A DNA stretch of 18,762 nucleotides, from the NCBI GenBank assembly GCA_002377245.1, contig DFPL01000053.1:1-18762 (forward strand). Direction: 5' to 3'. Numbering within the stretch: position 1 is the stretch's first letter; each line of letters opens with the position of its first letter. This DNA comes from Enterobacteriaceae bacterium UBA3516. Lineage in GTDB: Bacteria; Pseudomonadota; Gammaproteobacteria; Enterobacterales; Enterobacteriaceae. The notes under the pieces were generated by a model. It worked only from the letters and a program-made list of their open reading frames with translations, ran no database searches and was not told the DNA's origin. Shown here piece by piece: positions 7,182-13,316 of the stretch. A program made the translations under genes and the position numbers.

Positions 7182-8147
7182 ATGGATAATTTTCTCGCGA
7201 TGACATTATCGGGTGAGATGCCGCACAAGCCGGTAGGGGAAGCGGGAGGGATCCATTGGCACTGGCATGAGCAGGGCATACTGGAACTCATTCCTTCAAA
7301 ACCGGTAAAACGGGCATTGGTCATATCCTGTGCGGTTCACGGTAATGAAACGGCCCCGGTAGAAATGGTGGATACGTTGCTGGAAAACCTGCTCGATGGG
7401 ACGCTCAGGCTACGCTGGCGCTTGCTGATCATTATCGGCAATCCACAGGCGCTGGCGCAAAATAAACGTTACCTGCACAGCGACCTCAATCGTATGTTTG
7501 GTGGGCGCTGGCGGCAGTTCGCCGCCAGCGACGAAACCGTCCGTGCGGCGCAGCTGGAGCGTGCCGTTACGCACTTTTTTAACGATGATGATGAACAACG
7601 CTGGCACCTGGATATGCATACGGCCATTCGCGGCTCGCACCATGTGCGGTTTGGCGTGCTGCCCGCACGCAGTGAACCCTGGGATGAAATGTATCTGAAA
7701 TGGTTAGGCGATGCGGGGCTGGAGGCGCTGGTGTTTCATCAGACGCCTGCGGGCACATTCAGCCATTACACCAGCGAGCAGTTCGACGCGCTGGCCTGCA
7801 CCCTTGAGCTGGGCAAAGCACTGGCTTTTGGTGCCAATGATTTAAGCCAGTTTTCCCGAACCGCCTGGGCACTGGCGGCATTGCTGGCCGGGGATACCGT
7901 GCCGGATAATGAGACATTGCCGGTACGCTATCGCGTGGTTCAGCAGTTAACGCGCCATAGCGAGGCATTTGTACTTCATCTGTCGCCGGAGACGCTGAAC
8001 TTCACTCCTTTTTCTCAAGGGACATTACTGGCTGAGGATCGTGGCGAGCGTTATGTGGTTCAGCGCGAACAGGAATATATTCTTTTTCCTAATCCGAATG
8101 TTGCTGTGGGACTCAGAGCCGGATTATTACTCGAGCGCATAAATTAA
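7182..8147 (+). CDS. astE: Succinylglutamate desuccinylase
   Basis: A 321-residue zinc carboxypeptidase-like hydrolase that cleaves N-succinylglutamate to glutamate and succinate, the last AST step. Zinc ligands fit His53 and Glu56 in CAVHGNETAP and His146 in LDMHTAIRG; Glu209 in CTLELGKA is the likely catalytic base. The length is within one residue of E. coli AstE. It starts 11 bases after astB behind a strong AGGAGG (7172-7177), the only ast junction without an overlap, so it may be translated independently. An intrinsic terminator follows directly. Confidence 0.96.
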   Translation: MDNFLAMTLSGEMPHKPVGEAGGIHWHWHEQGILELIPSKPVKRALVISCAVHGNETAPVEMVDTLLENLLDGTLRLRWRLLIIIGNPQALAQNKRYLHSDLNRMFGGRWRQFAASDETVRAAQLERAVTHFFNDDDEQRWHLDMHTAIRGSHHVRFGVLPARSEPWDEMYLKWLGDAGLEALVFHQTPAGTFSHYTSEQFDALACTLELGKALAFGANDLSQFSRTAWALAALLAGDTVPDNETLPVRYRVVQQLTRHSEAFVLHLSPETLNFTPFSQGTLLAEDRGERYVVQREQEYILFPNPNVAVGLRAGLLLERIN

Positions 8148-8148
8148 A

Positions 8149-8184
8149 TTCAGGCCCCGTTAGCGCGGGGCTTGAATATTTTTT
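8149..8184 (+). terminator. Intrinsic terminator of the ast operon
   Basis: TTCAGGCCCCG (8149-8159) pairs with CGGGGCTTGAA (8166-8176) through 11 positions including one G-U pair, with a 6-base loop. A T-rich tail with six T in a row (8179-8184) follows. It starts two bases after the astE stop. Confidence 0.9.
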
Positions 8185-8311
8185 CTGCGTATTACCAGAA
8201 TATTCCTGGTGAAAGCGTTTATAATTGCGCTGCAATGTTTTAGAATCTCCACATTGCTATAAAAATCAGCTTATTGAATATTCTATTATCCACTCTCCAT
8301 GTTTTATTCAT

Positions 8312-8329
8312 ATTTCCTCCACAATTGCT
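8312..8329 (+). promoter_or_regulatory. BaeR-box-like site upstream of spy
   Basis: ATTTCCTCCACAATTGCT agrees at about 13 of 18 positions with the BaeR box as I remember it (TTTTTCTCCATDATTGGC). It lies about 125 bases before the spy start. BaeSR control of spy in response to envelope stress is established in E. coli. The match is by eye. Confidence 0.5.
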
Positions 8330-8341
8330 GGAAAACTGTTT

Positions 8342-8362
8342 TTTACACTTTCATTGTTTTAC
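8342..8362 (-). promoter_or_regulatory. CpxR-like half-sites upstream of spy
   Basis: On the minus strand, GTAAA-ACAAT-GAAAG (8362-8348) resembles the CpxR consensus GTAAA-N5-GTAAA with a weak second half, and another GTAAA lies at 8346-8342. CpxR activates spy in E. coli. The imperfect second repeat keeps confidence low. Confidence 0.35.
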
Positions 8363-8455
8363 CGATGCTCTGATTAATTGACGATAAAGCCGCTAAAGTG
8401 AATATCGTCAACACGGCAATTGCCGCAAGAAAACATGAAAGTAAGGAATTAAATT

Positions 8456-8926
8456 ATGCGTAAACTGACTGCCCTGTTTGTTGCCTCTACCCTGGCGCTT
8501 GGCGCCGCTAACCTGGCCCATGCTGCTGATACCACTGCCACACCAGCTGATGGCAAACCCATGATGCACCATAAAGGCCCGAAAGGCCCTCATCATGACA
8601 TGATGTTCAAAGGCCTCAACCTGACTGACGCACAGAAAGAGCAAATCCGTGACATCCGAAAAGGTGAGCGTGATCAGATGCAGCAAGAGCGTCGCAGTAT
8701 GCATGAGCTGATTGCCAGCGATACCTTCGATAAAGCCAAAGCTGAAGCGCAAATCGCCAAAATGGACGAGCAGCGTAAAGCCCATATGCTGGCGCATCTG
8801 GAAACCCAGAACAAGATTTACAACGTTTTAACACCGGAACAGAAAAAGCAGTTTAATGCCAATTTTGAGAAGCGTCTGACAGAACGTCCGGCGCCAGAAG
8901 GTAAAATGCCAGAACCTGCTGAGTAA
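8456..8926 (+). CDS. spy: Periplasmic ATP-independent chaperone Spy
   Basis: A 156-residue protein with a classical signal peptide (cleavage after AHA, residue 23). The mature part is a small, highly charged helical protein with the two LTxxQ motifs that define the Spy/CpxP family, LTDAQ (56-60) and LTPEQ (125-129). The N-terminus of the mature protein is rich in His and Met (MMHHKGPKGPHHDMM). Spy forms a cradle-shaped dimer that shields unfolded periplasmic proteins under envelope stress. AAGGAA (8443-8448) is the ribosome-binding site. It is flanked by terminators on both sides and is therefore monocistronic. CpxP is the alternative, but the length and neighbours match spy. Confidence 0.96.
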   Translation: MRKLTALFVASTLALGAANLAHAADTTATPADGKPMMHHKGPKGPHHDMMFKGLNLTDAQKEQIRDIRKGERDQMQQERRSMHELIASDTFDKAKAEAQIAKMDEQRKAHMLAHLETQNKIYNVLTPEQKKQFNANFEKRLTERPAPEGKMPEPAE

Positions 8927-8945
8927 TCGAGCAACCCCTATCAAG

Positions 8946-9002
8946 ACCGCCGGACTTGTCCATAGCACGTGTTAACGTTGTGGGCAGGTCCGGCGGTTTT
9001 TT
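8946..9002 (+). terminator. Intrinsic terminator of spy
   Basis: ACCGCCGGAC (8946-8955) pairs perfectly with GTCCGGCGGT (8988-8997). The stem probably extends inward through TGTCCA/TGGGCA with one bulge and a G-U pair. A run of T (8997-9002) follows. Confidence 0.9.
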
Positions 9003-9242
9003 CTTTCTTGCCCTCTTGTCAGCCGCCTCCAGCGCGGTATTCTCCTCTTGCCAGCCTTCAGCAAATTTTTCCATAAATCGATACGTTAATATTTTTTTAC
9101 ATGTCGCTTCACGGCATGATTAAGGCTCCCCCTTTTCCCTGCCGATAACATGCTTATGGCAGAGTGGGTAATAACACACAGCAAAGCACGCTGCCCAAGA
9201 AGCAGCGGCGCAGGCGGTCAACTGCGCTTTTCAGGAGTGATA

Positions 9243-9800
9243 ATGGAATTCTTTGATATCCGCAAAATGCCGGTCAATCTTTGGCGCAATGGAGCAGGTG
9301 AAACCCGGGAAATTTGTTGTTTCCCCGAAGCAACGCGGGATTTTAGCTGGCGTGCAAGCATCGCTTCGTTGGCCAGCAACGGTGACTTTCCGCAATTCCC
9401 CGGTGTCGATCGTGTCATGACGCTGCTTGAAGGGGGAGAAATCACCCTGGATGCCGGCAGTGCGTTTTGCCATACGTTAAAGCGTTTTCAGCCCTTCACC
9501 TTTGCGGGCGAACAGCATGTGAAAGCGCAATTGCATGAAGGTCAGATGTCGATGGACTTTAATATCATGACCCGGCGCGATCATTGTCAGGCCAGGGTGC
9601 GTATTGCTGACAGGACCTTTACGACGTTTGGTTCACGTGGGGGCGTTGTTTTCGTGCTCAGCGGGGCATGGCAACTGGGCGATAAATTACTCACGGCAGA
9701 CCAGGGAGCCTGTTGGGATGAGGGGCGCCATACGTTGCGCTTGCTGAAATCAGAAGGCCAGCTGCTGTTTAGTGAAATCAGCTGGCTTCCCGGTCACTGA
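9243..9800 (+). CDS. ves: Ves, HutD-family cupin
   Basis: A 185-residue cytosolic protein of the HutD/Ves family, a double-stranded beta-helix (cupin) fold. E. coli Ves (YdjR) was described as induced by environmental stress; no reaction is established. Recognisable blocks are MPVNLWRNGAGETREIC at the N-terminus, FPGVDRVMTLLEGGEITL, MSMDFNIMTRRD and FTTFGSRGGVVFVLSG. I chose the ATG at 9243 because AGGAG lies at 9233-9237 and the N-terminus then aligns with E. coli Ves; the frame is open back to an ATG at 9150, whose 31 extra residues do not look like protein. The gene converges on cho and overlaps it by 7 bases. Confidence 0.92.
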   Translation: MEFFDIRKMPVNLWRNGAGETREICCFPEATRDFSWRASIASLASNGDFPQFPGVDRVMTLLEGGEITLDAGSAFCHTLKRFQPFTFAGEQHVKAQLHEGQMSMDFNIMTRRDHCQARVRIADRTFTTFGSRGGVVFVLSGAWQLGDKLLTADQGACWDEGRHTLRLLKSEGQLLFSEISWLPGH

Positions 9801-10660
9801 TTGAGTTCGATGATGTCGTACAGCCCCGACATCATCGGCTTACAGAGTATTTTATACCCGTCATGATCGAACCCTGCTGGCGTGCGGAGCAACTCCGCCG
9901 CTTCTGAGAGCGTATTCACCGCGCCCAACCACAGCCAGTTATTGATGATGTGGTATTGCGTCATCTCGCTGCCTTTTTCGCGCAGACCCACGGCGCCCTT
10001 CCAGGGCCAACAGACCAGTTGCAGGCGCGACATCGCGGCCTGAAAGCGGGCATGATGCGCCTCAGGGGTCTCTTTACCGCAGCATGCACCTGCGCATCGA
10101 TGCAAGGCGGAGCGAAAGCAGCCGCGACCCCGGGTCAATGATTCCAGCCCCAACAGTCCATAGCAGAGTTTTTCTTCATCCGCGATAGATTGCAGCGCCT
10201 GTAATGCCGCACGACGGTTGGCAAACAAACCATAGAGCCCGGGCTGCGCGGAAAAATCCACCTCACGGGCGTACACCACCTGCGGTTTGCCCCCCTGTAA
10301 AAGCAGTGAGCAGAGCTGGCGGTTTCGCCGCAGCCGTTTGTTGAACAACGGTTGCTGTTCTTTGATCAGTCGCGCTTCAAGCAGTAGCGCACCCAATTCT
10401 CCGGCCGTGCAAACCCAGGTTATCCGCCGGGACTGGCGAAGCATGGCGGCTTCATCCGGCGTGCGCAAATGCGACAAGACGCGACTGCGAATATTGACGC
10501 TTTTGCCGATGTACAGCGGCATAGCATCGCTATCGCCATGGAAAAAATAGACGCCGGGGAGTTTGGGTAATGCCTCAAGCCACGGGCGAAGATGTTCGGG
10601 ATATTCATAGATAGCCGCCGCTTCAAATTCAAGTCGCGGGGCGGATTGGCGCCTGCTCAA
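9794..10660 (-). CDS. cho: Excinuclease Cho (UvrC homologue)
   Basis: A 288-residue DNA-repair endonuclease that makes the 3' incision in UvrA/B-dependent nucleotide excision repair, useful for bulky lesions that UvrC handles badly. The N-terminal GIY-YIG domain shows GVY (36-38), YIG (50-52), Arg58 and the metal-binding Glu95 in LLLEARLIKEQQP. A cysteine set follows (Cys166, 181, 189, 193, 194) with the C-x7-C-x3-C spacing of UvrC. The UvrB-binding and RNase-H-like parts of UvrC are absent, as expected for Cho. The start is a TTG (10660-10658) behind AGGAG (10671-10667); no in-frame ATG fits. A LexA box lies just upstream. Confidence 0.94.
   Translation of the reverse strand: MSRRQSAPRLEFEAAAIYEYPEHLRPWLEALPKLPGVYFFHGDSDAMPLYIGKSVNIRSRVLSHLRTPDEAAMLRQSRRITWVCTAGELGALLLEARLIKEQQPLFNKRLRRNRQLCSLLLQGGKPQVVYAREVDFSAQPGLYGLFANRRAALQALQSIADEEKLCYGLLGLESLTRGRGCFRSALHRCAGACCGKETPEAHHARFQAAMSRLQLVCWPWKGAVGLREKGSEMTQYHIINNWLWLGAVNTLSEAAELLRTPAGFDHDGYKILCKPMMSGLYDIIELNQ
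9808..9837. repeat. Perfect 11-bp inverted repeat at the ves/cho convergence
   Basis: CGATGATGTCG (9808-9818) and CGACATCATCG (9827-9837) are exact reverse complements with an 8-base loop. They lie inside the last codons of cho and just past the ves stop. The overlapping 3' ends leave no room for a separate terminator, so this hairpin could terminate or protect the transcripts, although no T tract follows on either strand. Confidence 0.55.
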
Positions 10661-10673
10661 TACTTACTCCTGA

Positions 10674-10693
10674 TACTGGTTACCTATCCAGTG
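10674..10693 (-). promoter_or_regulatory. LexA (SOS) box of cho
   Basis: TACTGGTTACCTATCCAGTG has the CTG-N10-CAG core and matches the flanking TACTG...CAGT of the SOS consensus. It sits 14-33 bases upstream of the cho start codon. SOS induction of cho is established in E. coli. Confidence 0.85.
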
Positions 10694-10883
10694 TAGCAGA
10701 ATGCTTTTGCTTAAAAAAGAGGCGGCTTTACCCGTGAAAGATGACTCTGTTTTCTGCCTGGGTAGTGTACCTCAGCACTAAATACGTTAAAGTCAGCACC
10801 GGCGTAAATACTCGATTCGTTATGACTTACCGCCTGGCCTGGGTCAGCCGGATACTATCGCGATAAAATACAAGGAGGCCTGC

Positions 10884-11144
10884 ATGCCCGCTATTTTGCG
10901 TACCCCAGACGGGAAAAAATTTCTCATCGCCGTCGCCATCGTTTTTTTGACAGTGATTACGGTGATTTCCAGCGTCACGTTTCAGGGAGTAGAGGATCAA
11001 TATAACCTCCCGATGGAACAGTGGAGCGTATCCCTGTTTATCATCCAGGGCGCCTGGGTGGCTATCTACAGCGTCATGTTTACCATTGTGGGTTCATTAC
11101 CCTTTGGTTTTTATGTTCTGGGTCCGAAAGACGATCGGGGCTGA
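10884..11144 (+). CDS. Small two-TM inner-membrane protein (DUF2534-like)
   Basis: An 86-residue protein with two hydrophobic segments (about 13-32, FLIAVAIVFLTVITVISSV, and about 50-78, ending FYVLGP) separated by a polar stretch with acidic residues (VEDQYNLPMEQW). It has a short polar N-terminus and a charged C-terminus (KDDRG). A strong AAGGAGG (10872-10878) supports the ATG at 10884. From memory it resembles enterobacterial proteins filed under DUF2534; no function is known to me. It stands alone between divergently transcribed cho and convergent nadE, where E. coli K-12 has no annotated gene as far as I remember. No clear promoter was identified in 10694-10883. Confidence 0.75.
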   Translation: MPAILRTPDGKKFLIAVAIVFLTVITVISSVTFQGVEDQYNLPMEQWSVSLFIIQGAWVAIYSVMFTIVGSLPFGFYVLGPKDDRG

Positions 11145-11184
11145 TTGTGGCGGGGCAGGGGTGTTCGTGACGCCTGTCTTGAGC

Positions 11185-11210
11185 AATAAAAAGGCGGCCT
11201 GGGCCGCCTT
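11185..11210 (-). terminator. Intrinsic terminator of nadE
   Basis: AAGGCGGC (11191-11198) and GCCGCCTT (11203-11210) form a perfect 8-bp stem with loop CTGG. Read on the minus strand, TTTTTATTG follows the stem (11193-11185 region), fitting the nadE transcript ending 15 bases earlier. It may also stop transcription from the small membrane-protein gene. Confidence 0.85.
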
Positions 11211-11224
11211 ACAGAGCAAGTGAC

Positions 11225-12055
11225 TTACTGTTTTTTCCAGAAATCGTCAAAAACAGTGATAGGTGGGCGACGTTTATGTTCCGTCTTCACATACCAGCCT
11301 TCGATAATGTGTGAGGTGCTGGCATCCAGGGTCTTACCTTCAAGATAATCATCAATGTTTTCGTAGGTTACGCCCAGCGCCGCTTCGTCCGGCAGGGAAG
11401 GGCGATCGTCTTCCAGATCTGCGGTCGGCGCTTTCTTGTACAAATGCTCCGGGCAGCCTAAGAAGGCCAGACATTGTTTACCCTGGCGTTTGTTCAGGCG
11501 GAATAGCGGATTGATATCCGTACCCCCATCGCCATACTTAGTGAAGAATCCGGTGACGGCTTCTGCTGCATGATCGGTCCCCACAACGACGCCTTTGGTC
11601 ATACCCGCAATGCTGTACTGGGCTTTCATACGCTCACGCGCTTTTTCATTCCCGCGTACGAAATCGCTCAGCTCAATCCCGGCATCGCGTAACGCCTGTT
11701 CACTGGCGAGCACGGCGGCTTTGATATTCACGGTGAGCACCCGATCGGGCTGGATAAACGCAATGGCATCCTGACAATCCTGTTCATCAGCCTGCACGCC
11801 ATGAGGGAGGCGAACGGCGATGAACTGGTATCCGTTATCGCCGGTTTCCTGGCGCAGTTCCGAAATGGCCAGTTGGCTGATTTTACCCGCCAGGGTGGAG
11901 TCCTGCCCCCCGCTGATGCCCAGCACCAGAGTGCGTAAAAATGGATACGTTTGCAGATAGGTTTTCAGAAAATCGATGCTGCGACGAACCTCCTCTTCCG
12001 CATGGATTGTCGGTTTGACGCCCAGCGCCTGGATAATCTCTTGTTGCAGAGTCAT
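11225..12055 (-). CDS. nadE: Ammonia-dependent NAD+ synthetase
   Basis: A 276-residue homodimeric cytosolic enzyme that adenylates deamido-NAD with ATP and then amidates it with ammonia to give NAD, the last step of NAD biosynthesis. The N-type ATP pyrophosphatase P-loop SGGQDST is at 48-54. Other family blocks are FVRGNEKARERMKAQYSIAG, GTDHAAEAVTGFFTKYGDGG, LYKKAPTADLEDDRPSLPDE and the C-terminal HKRRPPITVF. There is no glutaminase domain, so ammonia is used directly. The length is one residue more than E. coli NadE. CGGAGG precedes the ATG at 12055. It is divergent from osmE and followed by its own terminator. Confidence 0.97.
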   Translation of the reverse strand: MTLQQEIIQALGVKPTIHAEEEVRRSIDFLKTYLQTYPFLRTLVLGISGGQDSTLAGKISQLAISELRQETGDNGYQFIAVRLPHGVQADEQDCQDAIAFIQPDRVLTVNIKAAVLASEQALRDAGIELSDFVRGNEKARERMKAQYSIAGMTKGVVVGTDHAAEAVTGFFTKYGDGGTDINPLFRLNKRQGKQCLAFLGCPEHLYKKAPTADLEDDRPSLPDEAALGVTYENIDDYLEGKTLDASTSHIIEGWYVKTEHKRRPPITVFDDFWKKQ

Positions 12056-12306
12056 TGAACCCTCCGTAAGTGAACCTGCTTAGCAGATGCAATATAGTCG
12101 ATAAGGTCAAATTAACCCCTAACCCGCAAAACGACAAGGTGCAGGGTTTCGAGTGGTGCAATTTACGTCATATTAGAAACTTATCAGTGGTTTGTTAGAA
12201 TTTTCCGAAAGTCCTTTCTGTCGGGAACGATAGTTGAAAAATGTAATTTTATATTCCAGGCTTAGATAACGCGCTGATACAACAGCGGATAACAAGAGGA
12301 AGGATT

Positions 12307-12648
12307 ATGAAAAAGAATATTGCAGGAATCTTAGGTGCAGCGGCGGTTCTGGCGATGCTGGCAGGTTGTACTGCTTACGATCGTACAAAAGATCAATTCA
12401 CTACCCCGGTGGTTAAAGACATTAAAAAAGGCATGACACGTGAGCAGGTCAACCAACTTGCGGGCCGTCCATCTTCTGAAGTCACTATGATTCACGCCCG
12501 TGGTACCTGTCAGACCTATGTGCTGGGTCAGCGCGAAGGTAAAACGGAGACCTATTTCGTGGCGCTGGATGAAACAGGCCACGTGATGAACTCTGGCTAT
12601 CAGACCTGTGCGGAATACGATACTGACCCGCAGGCGCCTAAGAAGTAA
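12307..12648 (+). CDS. osmE: Osmotically inducible lipoprotein OsmE
   Basis: A 113-residue protein with a lipoprotein signal peptide and lipobox LAGC (Cys21, the lipidated residue). The mature part is a BamE/SmpA-like domain (IKKGMTREQVNQLAGRPS and following). Residue +2 after Cys is Thr, so outer-membrane sorting is expected. Transcription of osmE in E. coli rises with osmolarity and in stationary phase; here the 250 bases shared with divergent nadE hold the promoter, which I could not place with confidence. AGAGGAAGG precedes the ATG, and a terminator follows. Confidence 0.95.
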   Translation: MKKNIAGILGAAAVLAMLAGCTAYDRTKDQFTTPVVKDIKKGMTREQVNQLAGRPSSEVTMIHARGTCQTYVLGQREGKTETYFVALDETGHVMNSGYQTCAEYDTDPQAPKK

Positions 12649-12676
12649 TTTTTGATTTATTTTGCCTGAGCAAACG

Positions 12677-12698
12677 AAGCCGCCTGATGGCGGCTTTT
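12677..12698 (+). terminator. Intrinsic terminator of osmE
   Basis: AAGCCGCC (12677-12684) and GGCGGCTT (12689-12696) form an 8-bp stem with loop TGAT, followed by TTTT. It separates osmE from the chb control region. Confidence 0.88.
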
Positions 12699-12724
12699 CT
12701 GTGCCTGATACTTTTTTATCGTCG

Positions 12725-12801
12725 CGAATTATTTAACCGGAATGTGAAGAAAGTCATCATGTCAGGTCAATGAGAGACAATTCTGGTTTGTGTCGAATTA
12801 T
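12725..12801 (+). promoter_or_regulatory. Paired CGAATTAT sites, probable NagC operators of chb
   Basis: CGAATTAT occurs at 12725-12732 and again at 12794-12801, 69 bases apart, on either side of a CRP-like site. In E. coli the chb promoter is repressed by NagC, which as I recall binds two separated sites flanking the CAP site. The arrangement fits, and the second copy would overlap the -35 region. The assignment to NagC rests on architecture, not on a full consensus match. Confidence 0.45.
12741..12760 (+). promoter_or_regulatory. CRP site of the chb promoter
   Basis: AATGTGAAGAAAGTCATCAT has TGTGA-N6-TCA, eight of the ten core positions of TGTGA-N6-TCACA, about 83 bases (centre) before the likely transcription start. 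CRP dependence of chb is established in E. coli. Confidence 0.6.
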
Positions 12802-12821
12802 CCCGCAGCAAGCCGACCACG

Positions 12822-12827
12822 TATACT
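12822..12827 (+). promoter_or_regulatory. -10 element of the chb promoter
   Basis: TATACT with no good -35 hexamer 17 bases upstream (TATCCC), as expected for an activator-dependent promoter. A start near 12834 would give a leader of about 87 bases before chbB. Confidence 0.5.
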
Positions 12828-12920
12828 GAGAACCACTGAATGATATCAACCATCAGATATCAATTTCTGCTACCTGCTGACGTTTATCGCGCTGGCGAAG
12901 GCTTACTGGAGAGGTTTCTC

Positions 12921-13238
12921 ATGGATAAAAAGCACATCTACCTGTTCTGCTCTGCGGGAATGTCGACATCGTTACTGGTGACAAAAATGCGTGCGCAGGC
13001 TGATAAATATAATGTTCCGGTCATTATTGATGCATTCCCGGAAACACTGGCAGCAGAAAAAGGGCCGCAGGCGGATGTCGTCTTATTAGGGCCGCAGATT
13101 GCCTATATGCTGCCAGAGATTCAACGTCTTCTTCCCACAAAACCTGTGGAAGTCATTGATTCGGTGCTTTACGGAAAGATCGATGGTCTTGCCGTACTTA
13201 AAAGTGCTGTTGCTGCAATTAAAAAAGCGGCCATTTAG
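12921..13238 (+). CDS. chbB: PTS N,N'-diacetylchitobiose EIIB component
   Basis: A 105-residue cytosolic phosphocarrier that receives phosphate from ChbA on a cysteine and passes it to the incoming sugar at ChbC. The active-site loop is LFCSAGMSTS with phospho-accepting Cys10, at the same number as in E. coli ChbB. Length and ending (AVAAIKKAAI) match the family. I chose the ATG at 12921 with GGAGAGG at 12908-12914; an in-frame ATG at 12840 would add 27 residues absent from the family and lies almost on the predicted transcription start. First gene of the operon. Confidence 0.96.
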   Translation: MDKKHIYLFCSAGMSTSLLVTKMRAQADKYNVPVIIDAFPETLAAEKGPQADVVLLGPQIAYMLPEIQRLLPTKPVEVIDSVLYGKIDGLAVLKSAVAAIKKAAI

Positions 13239-13249
13239 TCGTTATATTT

Positions 13250-13268
13250 CCCGTCAAAGAGTTATTTC
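13250..13268 (+). promoter_or_regulatory. ChiX small-RNA pairing (decoy) site in the chbB-chbC gap
   Basis: CCCGTCAAAGAG (13250-13261), two mismatched bases, then ATTTC (13264-13268) is complementary to the ChiX seed as I remember it (GAAAUUCCUCUUUGACGGG), 17 of 19 positions. In E. coli and Salmonella the chbB-chbC spacer of the induced mRNA sequesters ChiX and so relieves repression of the chitoporin gene chiP. The position, 12 bases after the chbB stop, is the known one. Confidence 0.85.
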
Positions 13269-13278
13269 ACACAAGACT

Positions 13279-13298
13279 GCCGCAATTTTTATTGCGGC
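13279..13298 (+). other. Hairpin between chbB and chbC
   Basis: GCCGCAAT and ATTGCGGC form a perfect 8-bp stem around loop TTTT, just downstream of the ChiX site and about 18 bases before chbC. It lacks a following T tract. It could stabilise the 3' end of a chbB segment after ChiX-directed cleavage or hold the chbC ribosome-binding region open; both are inference. Confidence 0.6.
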
Positions 13299-13316
13299 CC
13301 TCAAGGGCATACTCGT

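Noticed and set aside
8853..9074. 73-residue minus-strand frame spanning the spy terminator, with a charged start (MEKFAEGWQEENTALEAADK)
   Set aside because: It runs through the terminator stem and the end of spy, has no ribosome-binding site, and I know no homologue. The charged start is mildly suggestive only.
9150..9242. Upstream in-frame start for ves (31 extra residues)
   Set aside because: No ribosome-binding site at 9150, the extension does not look like protein, and the ATG at 9243 has AGGAG and fits the family.
10694..10883. Search for a REP/BIME element or riboswitch between cho and the small membrane gene
   Set aside because: There are GC-rich patches (around 10830-10860) but no REP-like palindrome and no recognisable riboswitch core.
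12840..12920. Upstream in-frame start for chbB (27 extra residues)
   Set aside because: It would put the start codon about 6 bases from the predicted transcription start, and the family begins at M(D/E)KKHIYLFC.
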